Shown: one piece after another, positions 14,867 to 25,665 of the stretch
Position numbering within the stretch: position 1 is the first letter of the stretch
Layout of the letters: each line of letters opens with the position of its first letter
NCBI GenBank assembly: GCA_947176745.1
Contig: CAMWRV010000015.1
Coordinates: forward strand, 1 to 50,338
Length of the DNA: 50,338 nucleotides
Source: an uncultured Muribaculaceae bacterium
GTDB taxonomy: Bacteria > Bacteroidota > Bacteroidia > Bacteroidales > Muribaculaceae
Direction of reading: 5' to 3'
Notes under the pieces: generated by a model
What the model was told of the DNA's origin: nothing
Database searches by the model: none
The model's input: only the letters and a program-made list of their open reading frames with translations
Position numbers and translations under genes: made by a program

Positions 14867-17800
14867 ATGCATTTTTCACGCAGCCAATTGATTATTCTGG
14901 CTTCCGTATTCCTTTCGGTGCTGATGATCAGTATTCTGGCCAGCCCGCAATATTATAAAAGCGAGCTGAAACCGCCGCCTCCGTCGGAACCGGAGTCGCC
15001 TTCATATATGCCAGCCGATACGCTTGAGCTCCCGGCCCGCGTACAGCCGACGGTGCCCGTGTCGGCAGAAGATTACATGGGTCGGAAGGAGTATGCCGCC
15101 GACCTGCGTAATCCGTCGAATATCAAGACAGAGGCAGTATATGATCCCGAGACTGGAATGTATGTGTTGCGCACGCTCATAGGCGACCGCGAGATCGTCA
15201 CACCCTACATGATGACGGCCGAGGAATATAACAACATGATGATGCGTCGCGATCTTTTCGGTTATTTCACTGACCGTAACCGCGAGACTTTCGAGAACAA
15301 GGACAAGGAGCCGTTCAATATATTCGACATGAATTTCTCGCTCGGCCCGCTTGAGAAGATATTCGGCCCCGGTGGAGTCAGGCTGCAGACCCAGGGGTCG
15401 ATCCAGCTCTCGATGGGTATAAAGAGCAACAAGACCGAGAATCCGGCCCTGTCGCTGCGCAACCGTCGCAAGACATATTTCGACTTCGACACTAAGATAC
15501 AGGCGGCAATAAACGCCTCGGTAGGCGACAAGATGAAGTTCAACATGAACTACAATACCGACGCCACATTCTCTTTCGACTCCCAGAATCTCAAGTTGCA
15601 GTATGAAGGCAAGGAGGATGAGATCATCAAGAATATCGAGGCCGGTAATGTCAGCATGACCACGGGGTCGAGTCTTATCCGCGGAGGTACGGCTCTGTTC
15701 GGTATGAAGGCCAAACTTCAGTTTGGCAAGCTGACGCTCACTGGCCTTGTGTCGCAACAGAACTCAGAGTCGAAGACCGTCAGCACACAGGGCGGCGTTC
15801 AGACAACGGCATTCAGCATAAAGGCCGACAATTACGACGCCAACCGTCATTTCTTCCTGTCGCAGTATTTTTATAAGAATTATGACCAGTTCGCACAGCG
15901 GCTTCCTTACGTTTCGTCGGGCATAAAGATCACGCGCATAGAAGTATGGATAACCAACAAGAGCGGCAACTATAACGAGGCCCGAAATTTTGTCGGCTTC
16001 ATGGATCTCGGTGAGAACACTGATCTTGCCTCCGATTACTGGACTCCCAACATGTCGGCTGCCAATCCGACTAACCAGTCGAACAATCTTCTTGAGATCA
16101 TTAAGACTGAATATCCGGGAGCCCGCAACATCAACACTGTCACTCAGGCTCTGGAACCTCTCAAGGCATTCGGTATCGAGGGTGGACGTGATTTCGAGAA
16201 AGTCGAGTCGGCGCGCCTGCTGCGTGAGAGTGAATACACGCTCAACTCGGATCTCGGTTATATCTCGCTCAAGTCTGCTCTCAACACCGACGAGGTGCTC
16301 GCAGTAGCTTACGAATACACATATGGCGGAAAGGTGTATCAGGTAGGAGAGTTCTCTTCAGATGTCACCACAACATCCGAGTCGCTCTATCTGAAAATGC
16401 TCCGCTCCACCACCGTGTCGCCCAAGCTGCCGATGTGGCGGCTGATGATGAAGAACGTCTATTCGCTCGGCGCATACCAGCTGCAGAGCAAGAACTTCAA
16501 GATGAACATCAAGTTCCTCAGCGACACAACCGGCGTGGAGATCAATTACCTGCCTGTAGGCTCTATCGCCAACCAGCCGCTGCTCCAGGTCATGAATCTC
16601 GACCGGATAGACTCCAATCAGGAATCAAATTCCGACGGCTTTTTCGACTATATAGAAGGCTACACCGTGCAGTCATCCAACGGCAAGATCATTTTTCCCG
16701 TCGCCGAGCCTTTCGGAGAGCATCTTGCACGCAAGATCGGAGATCCGGCGATCGCGTCGCAATATGTCTACCGCGAGCTGTATGACTCCACACTTGTCGT
16801 GGCACAGCAGTTTGCCGACAAGAACAAGTTCTCGCTCGTCGGCGAATATCAGGCGTCGGGAGGCGCCACGATCCGTCTGAACGCCATGAACGTGCCGAGA
16901 GGATCTGTGGTTGTGATGGCCGGAGGTGTTGTGCTTACGGAGAACTCGGATTATACCGTTGACTACTCCATGGGCATCGTGACCATCACCAACCAGAGCA
17001 TCATCGACTCGGGAACAAATGTGAGTGTCACGCTTGAGAACCAGTCGCTGTTCTCGCTCCAGAGAAAGACGCTGCTCGGACTCGACGCGCAGTATCAGTT
17101 CAACAAGGATTTCAGCGTCGGCGGTACGATAATGCACTTTTCCGAGAAGTCTCTTACCGAGAAGGTCAACATCGGCGACGAGATCATCAACAACACTATG
17201 TGGGGACTGAACTTCAGTTACCGCAAGGACTTCATGTGGCTGACAAACCTTCTCAACAAGGTGCCGACGATAAACGCCACCGCTCCTTCTACCTTCAATA
17301 TCAACGCCGAATTCGCGCAGCTGATACCGCATAAGCAGAAAAGCGGTTCGAACAGCGGATCGAGCTATATCGATGATTTCGAGGCGACTCAGACCGGAAT
17401 CGACCTGCGCTCTCCCTACTCCTGGTTTCTTGCCTCGACTCCATACGAAAGCGGTCCTGACGCGTTGTTCCCCGAGGCTGCGCTCTCCAATGACGTGGCT
17501 TACGGAAAGAACCGCGCCCTTCTCGCATGGTACTATATAGACCGAGCATGGACACAGCGAAATTCCAACATGCTTCCGGGCTACCTGAAGAATGACCCGC
17601 ATCAGATGTCGAGCCCTTATGTCAGGGAGGTATATGTCAATGAGCTTTTCCCTTATCGAGATCTTGCATATGGAGAGGCCAACTGGATCCAGACTCTCAA
17701 CCTCTCTTTCTATCCCCGCGAGCGCGGTCCCTATAACCTTGACGCTGAAAACATAGATTCCGACGGAAATCTCCTCAACCCCGAGAAAAGATGGGGCGGA

Positions 17801-20800
17801 ATCATGCGCAAGATGGATAACTCCAACTTTGAGTCTTCAAATGTGGAGTATATCCAGTTCTGGCTTCTCGACCCGTTCCTCGATGAGGACAATCCCAACC
17901 GCGAGGGTGGCGATCTCTATTTCAACTTCGGCGAGATCAGCGAGGATATTCTCAAAGACGGCATGAAAAGCTATGAGAACGGCCTTCCTGTCGACGGCAA
18001 CTACGAATTTATTACCGAGACTAACTGGGGTCGTGTATCCCGCCAGAATTCGCTTACATATGCTTTCGACAACACTGCGGATGCACGTCTGCTTCAAGAT
18101 GTCGGTCTCGACGGCCTGCCTAACGAAGATGAGTTCACTTTTTCTTCATACAAGGATTATCTTGACAAGTTGCGAGCCAAACTCCCGGCCCAGACAATTG
18201 CGAGGATGCAGGAAGATCCGTTCTCTCCGATGAACGACCCTGCCGGCGACAATTATCATTTCTATCGTTCAAACTATTATGACGAGATCCGGGCCGGCAT
18301 TCTCGAACGCTATAAACGCTACAATGGGGTGGAGGGCAACTCTCTCTCGCCCGATCAGTCTGACAATCCGCAGTATCAGTCTGCCCGCGCCGTGCCTGAT
18401 GTCGAGGATATAAACCAGGACAACACGCTCAATGAGTATGAGCGCTATTTCCAGTACAAGATCTCGATCCGTCCGGAAGATCTTGAGGTCGGACGGAACT
18501 ATATCACCGACAAGCAGGTTTCCGAGGTCTCTACGGCAGAAGGGAAGCAGACTGCCGTATGGTATCTCTTCAAAGTCCCGCTGAGTTCTCCCGACAAGGT
18601 TGTCGGAGGAATCAGCGACTTCTCGACTGTGCGTTTCGCACGTATGTTCATGACCGGATTCAAGGAGGTTACACACCTGCGTTTCGCAACTCTTGAACTT
18701 GTCAGAGGCGAGTGGCGCGACTACAAGTTCAATCTCAACTCGCGCAATGACTCTCCGGCCGAGGGTGAACTCGACATGAGCGTTGTCAATATCGAGGAGA
18801 ACTCAGGGCGCGAGCCGGTCAACTATGTGCTTCCCCCCGGTGTGACACGCGATCAGGATTCCGGTTCGGCTCAGGCCACACAGCTCAACGAGCAGTCGCT
18901 TGAGATGACTCTCAAAGGTATTCAGCCAGGCGACGCACGAGGCATTTACAAGAACACCCAGATGGATCTCCGCACCTACAAGAGAATGCAGATGTGGATA
19001 CATGCCGAGGCTCTTGTTGACAACACCACCAACCTGCGTGACGGCGATTTCTCTCTGTTCATACGTCTCGGTTCAGACGTGAAGAATAATTATTATGAGT
19101 ATGAGATCCCGCTCGAGATCACTCCGCCGGGACGCTATAACAACTACAACAGTCAGGACCGTGCAAAAGTGTGGCCGTCGGCAAACCGTCTTGACGTGCC
19201 GTTTGATCTGTTCACGACTGTCAAGACCGACCGCAACCGCGACCGGAGCGCCGGTACGCAGGGTGTGTCGTATACGACTCTCTACACAATGCTCGATCCC
19301 GAGCAGAACCGCAATACTGTCGGAGTCATGGGTAATCCGTCGCTCTCCGACGTGCGTGTCATGCTAATCGGTATCCGCAACAGATCAAATTCTGTGAAGG
19401 ACGGTACAATCTGGGTCAACGAACTCAAGGTTACTGATTTCAATCAGGACGGAGGCTGGGCGCTCAACGCTAACGCAAGTCTTTCGCTCTCTGATGTGGC
19501 GATGGTCAATTTCAGCTATCACAGAGAGACCGACGGATTTGGCTCTGTCGATCAGGGCCTGACTTCGCGGCGTCTCGACACATATGATCAGTATAACCTC
19601 GTCGTGCAGGGAGATCTCGGGAAAGTCGTGCCCGAGAAAGCGAAACTGAGCGCGCCGGTCTATTATGCGCGCTCGCAGGAGACGACCACGCCGAAATACA
19701 ACCCGCTTGATCAGGACATCCTGCTCAAGGATGCCCTTGAGGCGGCCGCGACAAAAGCGGAGAAGGATTCGATCAAGGCTTATGCCGTGACACGCAAGAC
19801 GACAGAAAGTTTCTCGGTGTCCAACCTGCGGTTCAACGTGCAAAGCAAGAACCCGATGCCGTGGGATCCCGCCAACTTCACACTCGCATTCTCATTCAAT
19901 AAGCAGAAGAATCTTGATCCTGTCACCGAATATGAGAATACTTCCGACTATCGCGGTTCTTTCCAGTACTCATATACTCCCTATTTCAAACCGCTCAAAC
20001 CCTTCTCCTGGATAAAAGGTAAAGGGAAGACCGCCAAGTTCTTCCAGGACTGGGAACTAAACTGGCTCTTCAACAATCTGACATTCTACACCTCGATGAA
20101 CCGTCATTATTATGAGGAGCAGACCCGTTCGGAGGTTGATATCGATTTCCAATTGCCGGTTCAGGTCAGCAAGAACTTCCTGTGGGACCGCCAGCTGTCG
20201 CTGACATGGAATCTCACGAAGTCGCTGTCGTTCTCGTTTGCGAGCAATACGACCGCACGCATCGAGGAGACTGTGGGAGCGGTAAACCGGCGTCTTTTCC
20301 CCGACGAGTACAGGGAATGGAAGGATACAGTCATGTCTTCTCTCCGCCATCTCGGCACTCCCTGGAACTATAACCAGACATTCACCGGAACGTATCGCGC
20401 GCCGTTCAACAAGATTCCGGCTCTCGACTATCTGTCGGGTTCGGTCAGCTACAATTCGGTCTACCGATGGGACAAGGGTGCTACCGTTGATGACCTCTAT
20501 CTCGGCAATACGATACAGAACCAGACGACATGGAACGCCGACGCGCGTCTGAACTTCGAGACTCTCTACAACAAATCGAAGTATCTCCAGAACATCAACA
20601 AGCGCTTCTCCAACACGAGTTCACGCGGAAACCGGGGAAATACCCGCAATCCGGGCAACAGCAAGGACAAGCAGCAGAAACCGGCGAAGGCCAAGAAGTT
20701 CGAACGTGCGGTGACTCTGTCGCCCGATTCCGCAACGATCGTGAAGCACAACCTGAACAACAAGAAAATCCGATTTACGGCCAAGGAGAACGGCAAGACC

Positions 20801-22360
20801 GTCAAGGTGAACTATAAGGTGGTCGATGCGAATACCGTGCAGATCACCGACACCGGCAGCCGCACACTCGCTCTTACCATAACGGAGAACCGAAAAAACT
20901 CCGACGGCAAGAAGAATATCGGCACCGAGATCGCCGAGCATACGCTCCGCTTCCTGATGATGCCACGCTCGCTTTCATTCAAATGGAGAAACAGCCATTC
21001 GCTCAATGTGCCTCTGTATGCTCCGAATGTCGGCAATGTCTTCGGTCAGTCGCAGAGTTACGGACCGATGGCTCCGGGTCTGGACTTCGCATTCGGTTTC
21101 TATGGCAAGGATTTCGTAGACAGGGCGCTCGACCGCGACTGGCTCATAACGGCCTCCGAACAGGTGTCGCCGGCTCTCTGGAGCAAGAGTCAGGAATTCA
21201 ACTTCGAACTTAATCTCGAACCGATCCGCGGTCTAAAGATACTTCTGACTTCTAATCTTACCGACGCACGTACCGAGCAGATGCAGTTCATGTATTCCGG
21301 AATGCCTACTGCTTATTCCGGCAATTATGTCCGCACGGCTTGGGCGTTCCCTACATCGCTGCGGAATTTCAACGCAGCCGACGGCTACCAATCAGACGCG
21401 TTCGACAATTTCCTCGCTTACATACCTCAGGTTGCACGCCGCGTTCAGGCTCAGTATGAGGGCACGACTTACCCCTCGGGTGGATTCATGGAGGGGAGTG
21501 TCCTTGCCGGTGCTCCGTATAATCCGGAAGTCGGTGGCGTGAGTGCCACAAGTTCAGATGTGCTGATACCGGCGTTTCTCGCGGCCTATACGGGTACGTC
21601 GCCGTCGAAGGTGACTCTCAGCCATTTCCCCGGGCTATCGTCGATGCGCCCGAACTGGCGTATAACTTACGACGGTTTCATCAATCTCGGCAACATGAAG
21701 AAGTGGTTCAAGTCGTTTACGCTAAGCCATGCGTACCAGTGCACATATACCGTGGGCTCATATTCGAGCTTCATGAACTGGGTGGCGGCTCCGAACGGCG
21801 GGGGAGATCTCGGTTTTATTCTCGACGAGCAGACTCAGCAGCCTATTCCATCCACTCCGTTCAATATCTCGTCTGTGACAATCACTGAGAAATTCGCGCC
21901 GCTTATTGGAGTGAAGTTCACGCTGTTCAATGATATCCAGTTCAATGCCGAATACCGCGACTCGCGGACGCTCAGCCTGAATTCGTCGGCTGGACAGCTT
22001 GTCGAGACATTGTCGAAGCAGCTGACATTCGGAGCCGGATACAAAATCGCCAACTTCAACAAGATCCTCAAGATCGGAGGCCAGCAGGGCAGTGTCTCCA
22101 ACGACCTCACCCTCAATCTTGATCTTTCGTGGAGCAACAACCAGTCGCTTATCAGAAGGATTGAGACGGCATACACCCAGGCCACTCAGGGCACAAGCAC
22201 ATTCTCGATTAACTTCATGGCAAGCTACATACTGAGCAAGCGCATCACCCTGTCGGCATTCTTCGACCATCAGACCAACACTCCTCTTGTGTCGAATTCG
22301 GCATATCCGACAAGCAACTCCAACTATGGCATAGCTGTCAACGTATCGCTCGCACGATAA
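14867..22360 (+). CDS. sprA: Type IX secretion translocon protein SprA/Sov
   Basis: A 2,497-residue outer-membrane protein. Its length equals that of known SprA/Sov proteins (about 2,400-2,500 residues). SprA is the very large beta-barrel through which the type IX secretion system passes folded cargo carrying C-terminal signals. It starts with a hydrophobic signal segment (residues 6-25) and a proline-rich stretch. Long amphipathic beta-strand regions run through the whole protein, including SprA_N-type regions (for instance around GSIQLSMGIKSNKT and SGSNSGSSYIDDFEAT). A low-complexity insert rich in N, G, R and K lies near residues 1917-1946. The end, IAVNVSLAR, looks like a final barrel strand. 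It follows ruvA by 30 nt. There is no frameshift over 7.5 kb. Confidence 0.96.
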   Translation: MHFSRSQLIILASVFLSVLMISILASPQYYKSELKPPPPSEPESPSYMPADTLELPARVQPTVPVSAEDYMGRKEYAADLRNPSNIKTEAVYDPETGMYVLRTLIGDREIVTPYMMTAEEYNNMMMRRDLFGYFTDRNRETFENKDKEPFNIFDMNFSLGPLEKIFGPGGVRLQTQGSIQLSMGIKSNKTENPALSLRNRRKTYFDFDTKIQAAINASVGDKMKFNMNYNTDATFSFDSQNLKLQYEGKEDEIIKNIEAGNVSMTTGSSLIRGGTALFGMKAKLQFGKLTLTGLVSQQNSESKTVSTQGGVQTTAFSIKADNYDANRHFFLSQYFYKNYDQFAQRLPYVSSGIKITRIEVWITNKSGNYNEARNFVGFMDLGENTDLASDYWTPNMSAANPTNQSNNLLEIIKTEYPGARNINTVTQALEPLKAFGIEGGRDFEKVESARLLRESEYTLNSDLGYISLKSALNTDEVLAVAYEYTYGGKVYQVGEFSSDVTTTSESLYLKMLRSTTVSPKLPMWRLMMKNVYSLGAYQLQSKNFKMNIKFLSDTTGVEINYLPVGSIANQPLLQVMNLDRIDSNQESNSDGFFDYIEGYTVQSSNGKIIFPVAEPFGEHLARKIGDPAIASQYVYRELYDSTLVVAQQFADKNKFSLVGEYQASGGATIRLNAMNVPRGSVVVMAGGVVLTENSDYTVDYSMGIVTITNQSIIDSGTNVSVTLENQSLFSLQRKTLLGLDAQYQFNKDFSVGGTIMHFSEKSLTEKVNIGDEIINNTMWGLNFSYRKDFMWLTNLLNKVPTINATAPSTFNINAEFAQLIPHKQKSGSNSGSSYIDDFEATQTGIDLRSPYSWFLASTPYESGPDALFPEAALSNDVAYGKNRALLAWYYIDRAWTQRNSNMLPGYLKNDPHQMSSPYVREVYVNELFPYRDLAYGEANWIQTLNLSFYPRERGPYNLDAENIDSDGNLLNPEKRWGGIMRKMDNSNFESSNVEYIQFWLLDPFLDEDNPNREGGDLYFNFGEISEDILKDGMKSYENGLPVDGNYEFITETNWGRVSRQNSLTYAFDNTADARLLQDVGLDGLPNEDEFTFSSYKDYLDKLRAKLPAQTIARMQEDPFSPMNDPAGDNYHFYRSNYYDEIRAGILERYKRYNGVEGNSLSPDQSDNPQYQSARAVPDVEDINQDNTLNEYERYFQYKISIRPEDLEVGRNYITDKQVSEVSTAEGKQTAVWYLFKVPLSSPDKVVGGISDFSTVRFARMFMTGFKEVTHLRFATLELVRGEWRDYKFNLNSRNDSPAEGELDMSVVNIEENSGREPVNYVLPPGVTRDQDSGSAQATQLNEQSLEMTLKGIQPGDARGIYKNTQMDLRTYKRMQMWIHAEALVDNTTNLRDGDFSLFIRLGSDVKNNYYEYEIPLEITPPGRYNNYNSQDRAKVWPSANRLDVPFDLFTTVKTDRNRDRSAGTQGVSYTTLYTMLDPEQNRNTVGVMGNPSLSDVRVMLIGIRNRSNSVKDGTIWVNELKVTDFNQDGGWALNANASLSLSDVAMVNFSYHRETDGFGSVDQGLTSRRLDTYDQYNLVVQGDLGKVVPEKAKLSAPVYYARSQETTTPKYNPLDQDILLKDALEAAATKAEKDSIKAYAVTRKTTESFSVSNLRFNVQSKNPMPWDPANFTLAFSFNKQKNLDPVTEYENTSDYRGSFQYSYTPYFKPLKPFSWIKGKGKTAKFFQDWELNWLFNNLTFYTSMNRHYYEEQTRSEVDIDFQLPVQVSKNFLWDRQLSLTWNLTKSLSFSFASNTTARIEETVGAVNRRLFPDEYREWKDTVMSSLRHLGTPWNYNQTFTGTYRAPFNKIPALDYLSGSVSYNSVYRWDKGATVDDLYLGNTIQNQTTWNADARLNFETLYNKSKYLQNINKRFSNTSSRGNRGNTRNPGNSKDKQQKPAKAKKFERAVTLSPDSATIVKHNLNNKKIRFTAKENGKTVKVNYKVVDANTVQITDTGSRTLALTITENRKNSDGKKNIGTEIAEHTLRFLMMPRSLSFKWRNSHSLNVPLYAPNVGNVFGQSQSYGPMAPGLDFAFGFYGKDFVDRALDRDWLITASEQVSPALWSKSQEFNFELNLEPIRGLKILLTSNLTDARTEQMQFMYSGMPTAYSGNYVRTAWAFPTSLRNFNAADGYQSDAFDNFLAYIPQVARRVQAQYEGTTYPSGGFMEGSVLAGAPYNPEVGGVSATSSDVLIPAFLAAYTGTSPSKVTLSHFPGLSSMRPNWRITYDGFINLGNMKKWFKSFTLSHAYQCTYTVGSYSSFMNWVAAPNGGGDLGFILDEQTQQPIPSTPFNISSVTITEKFAPLIGVKFTLFNDIQFNAEYRDSRTLSLNSSAGQLVETLSKQLTFGAGYKIANFNKILKIGGQQGSVSNDLTLNLDLSWSNNQSLIRRIETAYTQATQGTSTFSINFMASYILSKRITLSAFFDHQTNTPLVSNSAYPTSNSNYGIAVNVSLAR

Positions 22361-22380
22361 GAATTCTTACATATATACAT

Positions 22381-22410
22381 AAAGAGGCGGCACGTCGGTG
22401 TCGCCTCTTT
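22381..22410. terminator. Bidirectional terminator between sprA and clpB
   Basis: AAAGAGGCG pairs with CGCCTCTTT over a 12-nt loop. The A-run and T-run arms provide a U-tract on either strand, serving both convergent genes. Confidence 0.85.
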
Positions 22411-22447
22411 ATGAATCATGTATGTATCATGTATCTATGAGTAGCGC

Positions 22448-25048
22448 TCAGTCGTTTCTGAACACAAGATCGTCTCCCTTGCGGTCGATCACGATGGGAT
22501 GCTCGCGGTCGACTTTCTGTGCGAGAATATCTTTCGAAAGCTGGTTGAGAACCAGACGCTGGATGGTGCGTTTCACAGGTCGCGCTCCGAACTCAGGATC
22601 ATAGCCGTCTTCGGCGAGAAGATCAAGGGCCTCTTTTGTGACATCAAGGGTGATGCCGTTGGAGGCAAGCATCTTTCTGACACTGTTGACCTGCAGACTC
22701 ACAATCTCAAGTATCTCCTTGCGGTCGAGAGGGGTGAACATCACCGTCTCGTCGATTCGGTTGAGGAATTCGGGACGGATTATCTGTTTCAGACGATCCA
22801 TCACATCCTGTCTTGCGGTGGCGATCACTTCCTGTTTCTCATCCTCGGTCTTGTCGTTGAATCCGGTGAATTTATCACGTATTATATCGCTGCCCATGTT
22901 GGATGTCATTATGATGATCGTGTTCTTGAAGTTGATGAACCTCCCCTTGTTGTCGGTCAGACGGCCGTCGTCAAGAACCTGAAGCAGGATGTTGAACACA
23001 TCGGGATTGGCCTTCTCGATCTCGTCAAACAGCACTACGCTGTATGGCTTGCGTCGGACAGCTTCGGTAAGCTGGCCACCCTCTTCGTATCCTACATATC
23101 CCGGAGGCGCTCCGACGAGTCTCGACACACTGTGTTTCTCCATGTATTCCGACATGTCGATTCGAGTCATCATGTCTTCGTCGTCAAACAGATATTCCGC
23201 AAGAGCCTTGGCAAGCTCGGTCTTGCCGACACCGGTAGTGCCGAGGAAGATAAACGAGCCGATAGGACGGCGTGGGTCGTTCAGACCGGCGCGTGACCGG
23301 CGCACTGCGTCGGAGACGGCGCGTATGGCGTCCTCCTGTCCGACAACACGACGGTGAAGCTCCTCTTCAAGATGCAGAAGTTTCTCCTTCTCGCTCTGGG
23401 CCATTTTCTTCACGGGAATGCCTGTCCAGCGGCTCACGACCTCGGCGATATCCTCTGCGTCGACCTCCTCTTTGATCATCGCGCCCTCGCCCTGAAGTTC
23501 CTTCAGTCGTGCCTGTATCGCCTTGTTCTCGTCTTCTTTCTGCTTGATTCGCGAGTATCTTATCTCCGCGACTTTGGCATAGTCTCCCTCGCGTTCGGCG
23601 CGCTCGGCCTCGTAGTTGAGTTGCTCGATGTCGATCTTGTTCTGCTGGATTCGGTTGATCTCGTTTTTCTCGGCCTGCCATTTTGCGCGAAGCGACTTCT
23701 CCGTGTCGCGGAGATTGGCGAGATCCTCGTCTATCTCCTTGAGCTTGTAGTTGTCTTTCTCCCGTTTTATTGCCTCGCGCTCAATCTCGAGTTGCTTGAT
23801 CTTCCTCGAAGCTTCGTCAAGAGCCTGAGGCTGTGAGTCCATTTCAAGACGGAGTTTCGATGCGGCCTCGTCGATCAGGTCAATGGCTTTGTCGGGCAGG
23901 AAACGGTCTGTGATGTATCTGACAGAAAGCTGGACTGCGGCGATGATAGCCTCGTCCATTATCCGCACCTTATGGTGATTTTCGTAACGCTCCTTAAGAC
24001 CTCGGAGAATCGATATTGCCGAAAGTTCGTCGGGTTCGTCGACCATCACTTTCTGGAAGCGGCGTTCGAGTGCCTTGTCTTTCTCGAAATACTTCTGATA
24101 CTCGTCGAGTGTCGTGGCGCCGATAGATCTCAGCTCGCCGCGTGCAAGCGCAGGCTTGAGGATATTGGCGGCATCCATGGCGCCTTCACCCTTGCCGGCA
24201 CCGACAAGAGTGTGGATCTCATCGATAAAGAGAATGATCTCGCCGTCGCTTTTTGTCACTTCATTGACTATCGCTTTCAGTCGCTCTTCGAATTCCCCCT
24301 TGTATTTGGCTCCGGCCACAAGCGCACCCATGTCGAGCGAATATATCTGTTTCGACTTAAGGTTTTCGGGCACGTCGCCGCGCACTATTCGCATGGCGAG
24401 ACCCTCGGCGATCGCGGTCTTTCCGGTTCCCGGCTCACCCACGAGCATGGGATTGTTCTTTGTCCGTCGCGACAGGATCTGAAGCACGCGTCTGATCTCT
24501 TCGTCGCGTCCGATTACGGGATCAAGTTTCCCGTTGCGGGCTCGGTCGTTAAGATTGATGGCGTATTTGCTCAGAGCCTGATAACTCTCTTCAGCACTCT
24601 GATCCTTGACAGTATTGCCTTTGCGGAGCTCGGCTATGGCGGCCTTGAGTCCCTTCTCGTCGATACCGTTGTCCTTTAGCAGTTGCGAAGCTTTTGACTT
24701 GGCAAGAAACACTCCCATCAGCATCGCCTCTACAGAAACGTATTCGTCGCCCGACGATTTAGAGAAATCGATCGCTTTCTGCAGTGCCTCGTTGGATTCC
24801 CTGCTCAGAAAGACATCGCCGCCGCTGACTTTCGGCAGAGAGGCTATGGTCTGGTCAACTCCCATCTTGACTCCGTTGAGGTTCGCGCCCATCTTCTGGA
24901 ATATGAAATTCACGATGGTCTCCCCCTCGGAGATTATGGCTTTCAACAGGTGTACCGGCTCGATCTGCTGCTGACCGGCCTCCTTGGTGTAGTCGATGGC
25001 TTTCTGCACCACCTCCTGCGATTTGATTGTAAAGTTGTTGAAATTCAT
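22448..25048 (-). CDS. clpB: ATP-dependent disaggregase ClpB
   Basis: An 866-residue ClpB. Domains in order are the Clp N-terminal repeat domain (residues 1-145), the first AAA+ domain with GEPGTGKT and the pore and Walker B motifs ([12 protein letters not shown]), the long coiled-coil M domain (about 400-520, rich in E, K and R), and the second AAA+ domain with GTTGVGKT and VLFDEIEKA, then the C-terminal small domain. It resolves heat-induced aggregates together with DnaK. The ATG at 25048 ([15 protein letters not shown]) is the family start; an upstream ATG adds only seven residues. No sigma-32-like or CIRCE element was seen in the short upstream gap. Confidence 0.97.
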   Translation of the reverse strand: MNFNNFTIKSQEVVQKAIDYTKEAGQQQIEPVHLLKAIISEGETIVNFIFQKMGANLNGVKMGVDQTIASLPKVSGGDVFLSRESNEALQKAIDFSKSSGDEYVSVEAMLMGVFLAKSKASQLLKDNGIDEKGLKAAIAELRKGNTVKDQSAEESYQALSKYAINLNDRARNGKLDPVIGRDEEIRRVLQILSRRTKNNPMLVGEPGTGKTAIAEGLAMRIVRGDVPENLKSKQIYSLDMGALVAGAKYKGEFEERLKAIVNEVTKSDGEIILFIDEIHTLVGAGKGEGAMDAANILKPALARGELRSIGATTLDEYQKYFEKDKALERRFQKVMVDEPDELSAISILRGLKERYENHHKVRIMDEAIIAAVQLSVRYITDRFLPDKAIDLIDEAASKLRLEMDSQPQALDEASRKIKQLEIEREAIKREKDNYKLKEIDEDLANLRDTEKSLRAKWQAEKNEINRIQQNKIDIEQLNYEAERAEREGDYAKVAEIRYSRIKQKEDENKAIQARLKELQGEGAMIKEEVDAEDIAEVVSRWTGIPVKKMAQSEKEKLLHLEEELHRRVVGQEDAIRAVSDAVRRSRAGLNDPRRPIGSFIFLGTTGVGKTELAKALAEYLFDDEDMMTRIDMSEYMEKHSVSRLVGAPPGYVGYEEGGQLTEAVRRKPYSVVLFDEIEKANPDVFNILLQVLDDGRLTDNKGRFINFKNTIIIMTSNMGSDIIRDKFTGFNDKTEDEKQEVIATARQDVMDRLKQIIRPEFLNRIDETVMFTPLDRKEILEIVSLQVNSVRKMLASNGITLDVTKEALDLLAEDGYDPEFGARPVKRTIQRLVLNQLSKDILAQKVDREHPIVIDRKGDDLVFRND

Positions 25049-25163
25049 AGTATCCTTGATTATGGACATATATCCGCCTCCTTCCGGAGCGCATGAATAT
25101 GTCGCTTATTCTGTTTTATTAACAATTGCACGTCCGAATGGTTGATACAGGATCTTATTCCGG

Positions 25164-25547
25164 TTACCCTTTGTATCGGAGAATTTCGATCCAGTAGTCA
25201 TCAGGGTCATGGATGAAATATATGCCCATTGCGGGGTTTTCATAGCATACGCATCCGAGTTCCTTATGATAGCGGTAGACCTCGTCATAATTGTCAGTGT
25301 CAAGACGGAGCGCGAGGTGGGTCTCGTTTTCACCGAGTTCATACTCCTGCGGATGGTCGCGCAGCCATGTCAGTTCAAGACGGAAGCTGCCTGTCGGAGC
25401 TTCCAGATAGTTTATGATGAAGTCTCCGTCGGGGTGGACGATCTCTCCTGTCTTGCGAAGATTGAGAGCTTTCCTGTAGAATTCAAGCGATCTGTCAAGA
25501 TCGGCGACGTTGATGTTGTAATGGTCAAAGTGGCATTTTATTTCCAT
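25164..25547 (-). CDS. VOC/glyoxalase-like metal protein
   Basis: A 127-residue vicinal-oxygen-chelate-fold protein of the lactoylglutathione lyase type. It consists of two beta-alpha-beta-beta-beta modules. Likely metal ligands are His8 (HFDHYNINV), a glutamate in FRLELTW, the histidine in ETHLALR and the glutamate in DYWIEILRY. It could be glyoxalase I (methylglyoxal detoxification) or another VOC enzyme. The substrate is not decidable from the sequence. It lies 115 bp upstream of clpB on the same strand, and the two may be one stress-related unit. Confidence 0.85.
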   Translation of the reverse strand: MEIKCHFDHYNINVADLDRSLEFYRKALNLRKTGEIVHPDGDFIINYLEAPTGSFRLELTWLRDHPQEYELGENETHLALRLDTDNYDEVYRYHKELGCVCYENPAMGIYFIHDPDDYWIEILRYKG

Positions 25548-25665
25548 GTCTGTACGATTTATTATAAAATAATGTCAGGCGGCAACTGACAACAATCTCG
25601 CAGATGCACGAATGCCGTCAGCCGCCGCCTTCTTATTAACAAAATCCTCGCCAGAAATGTCGATG

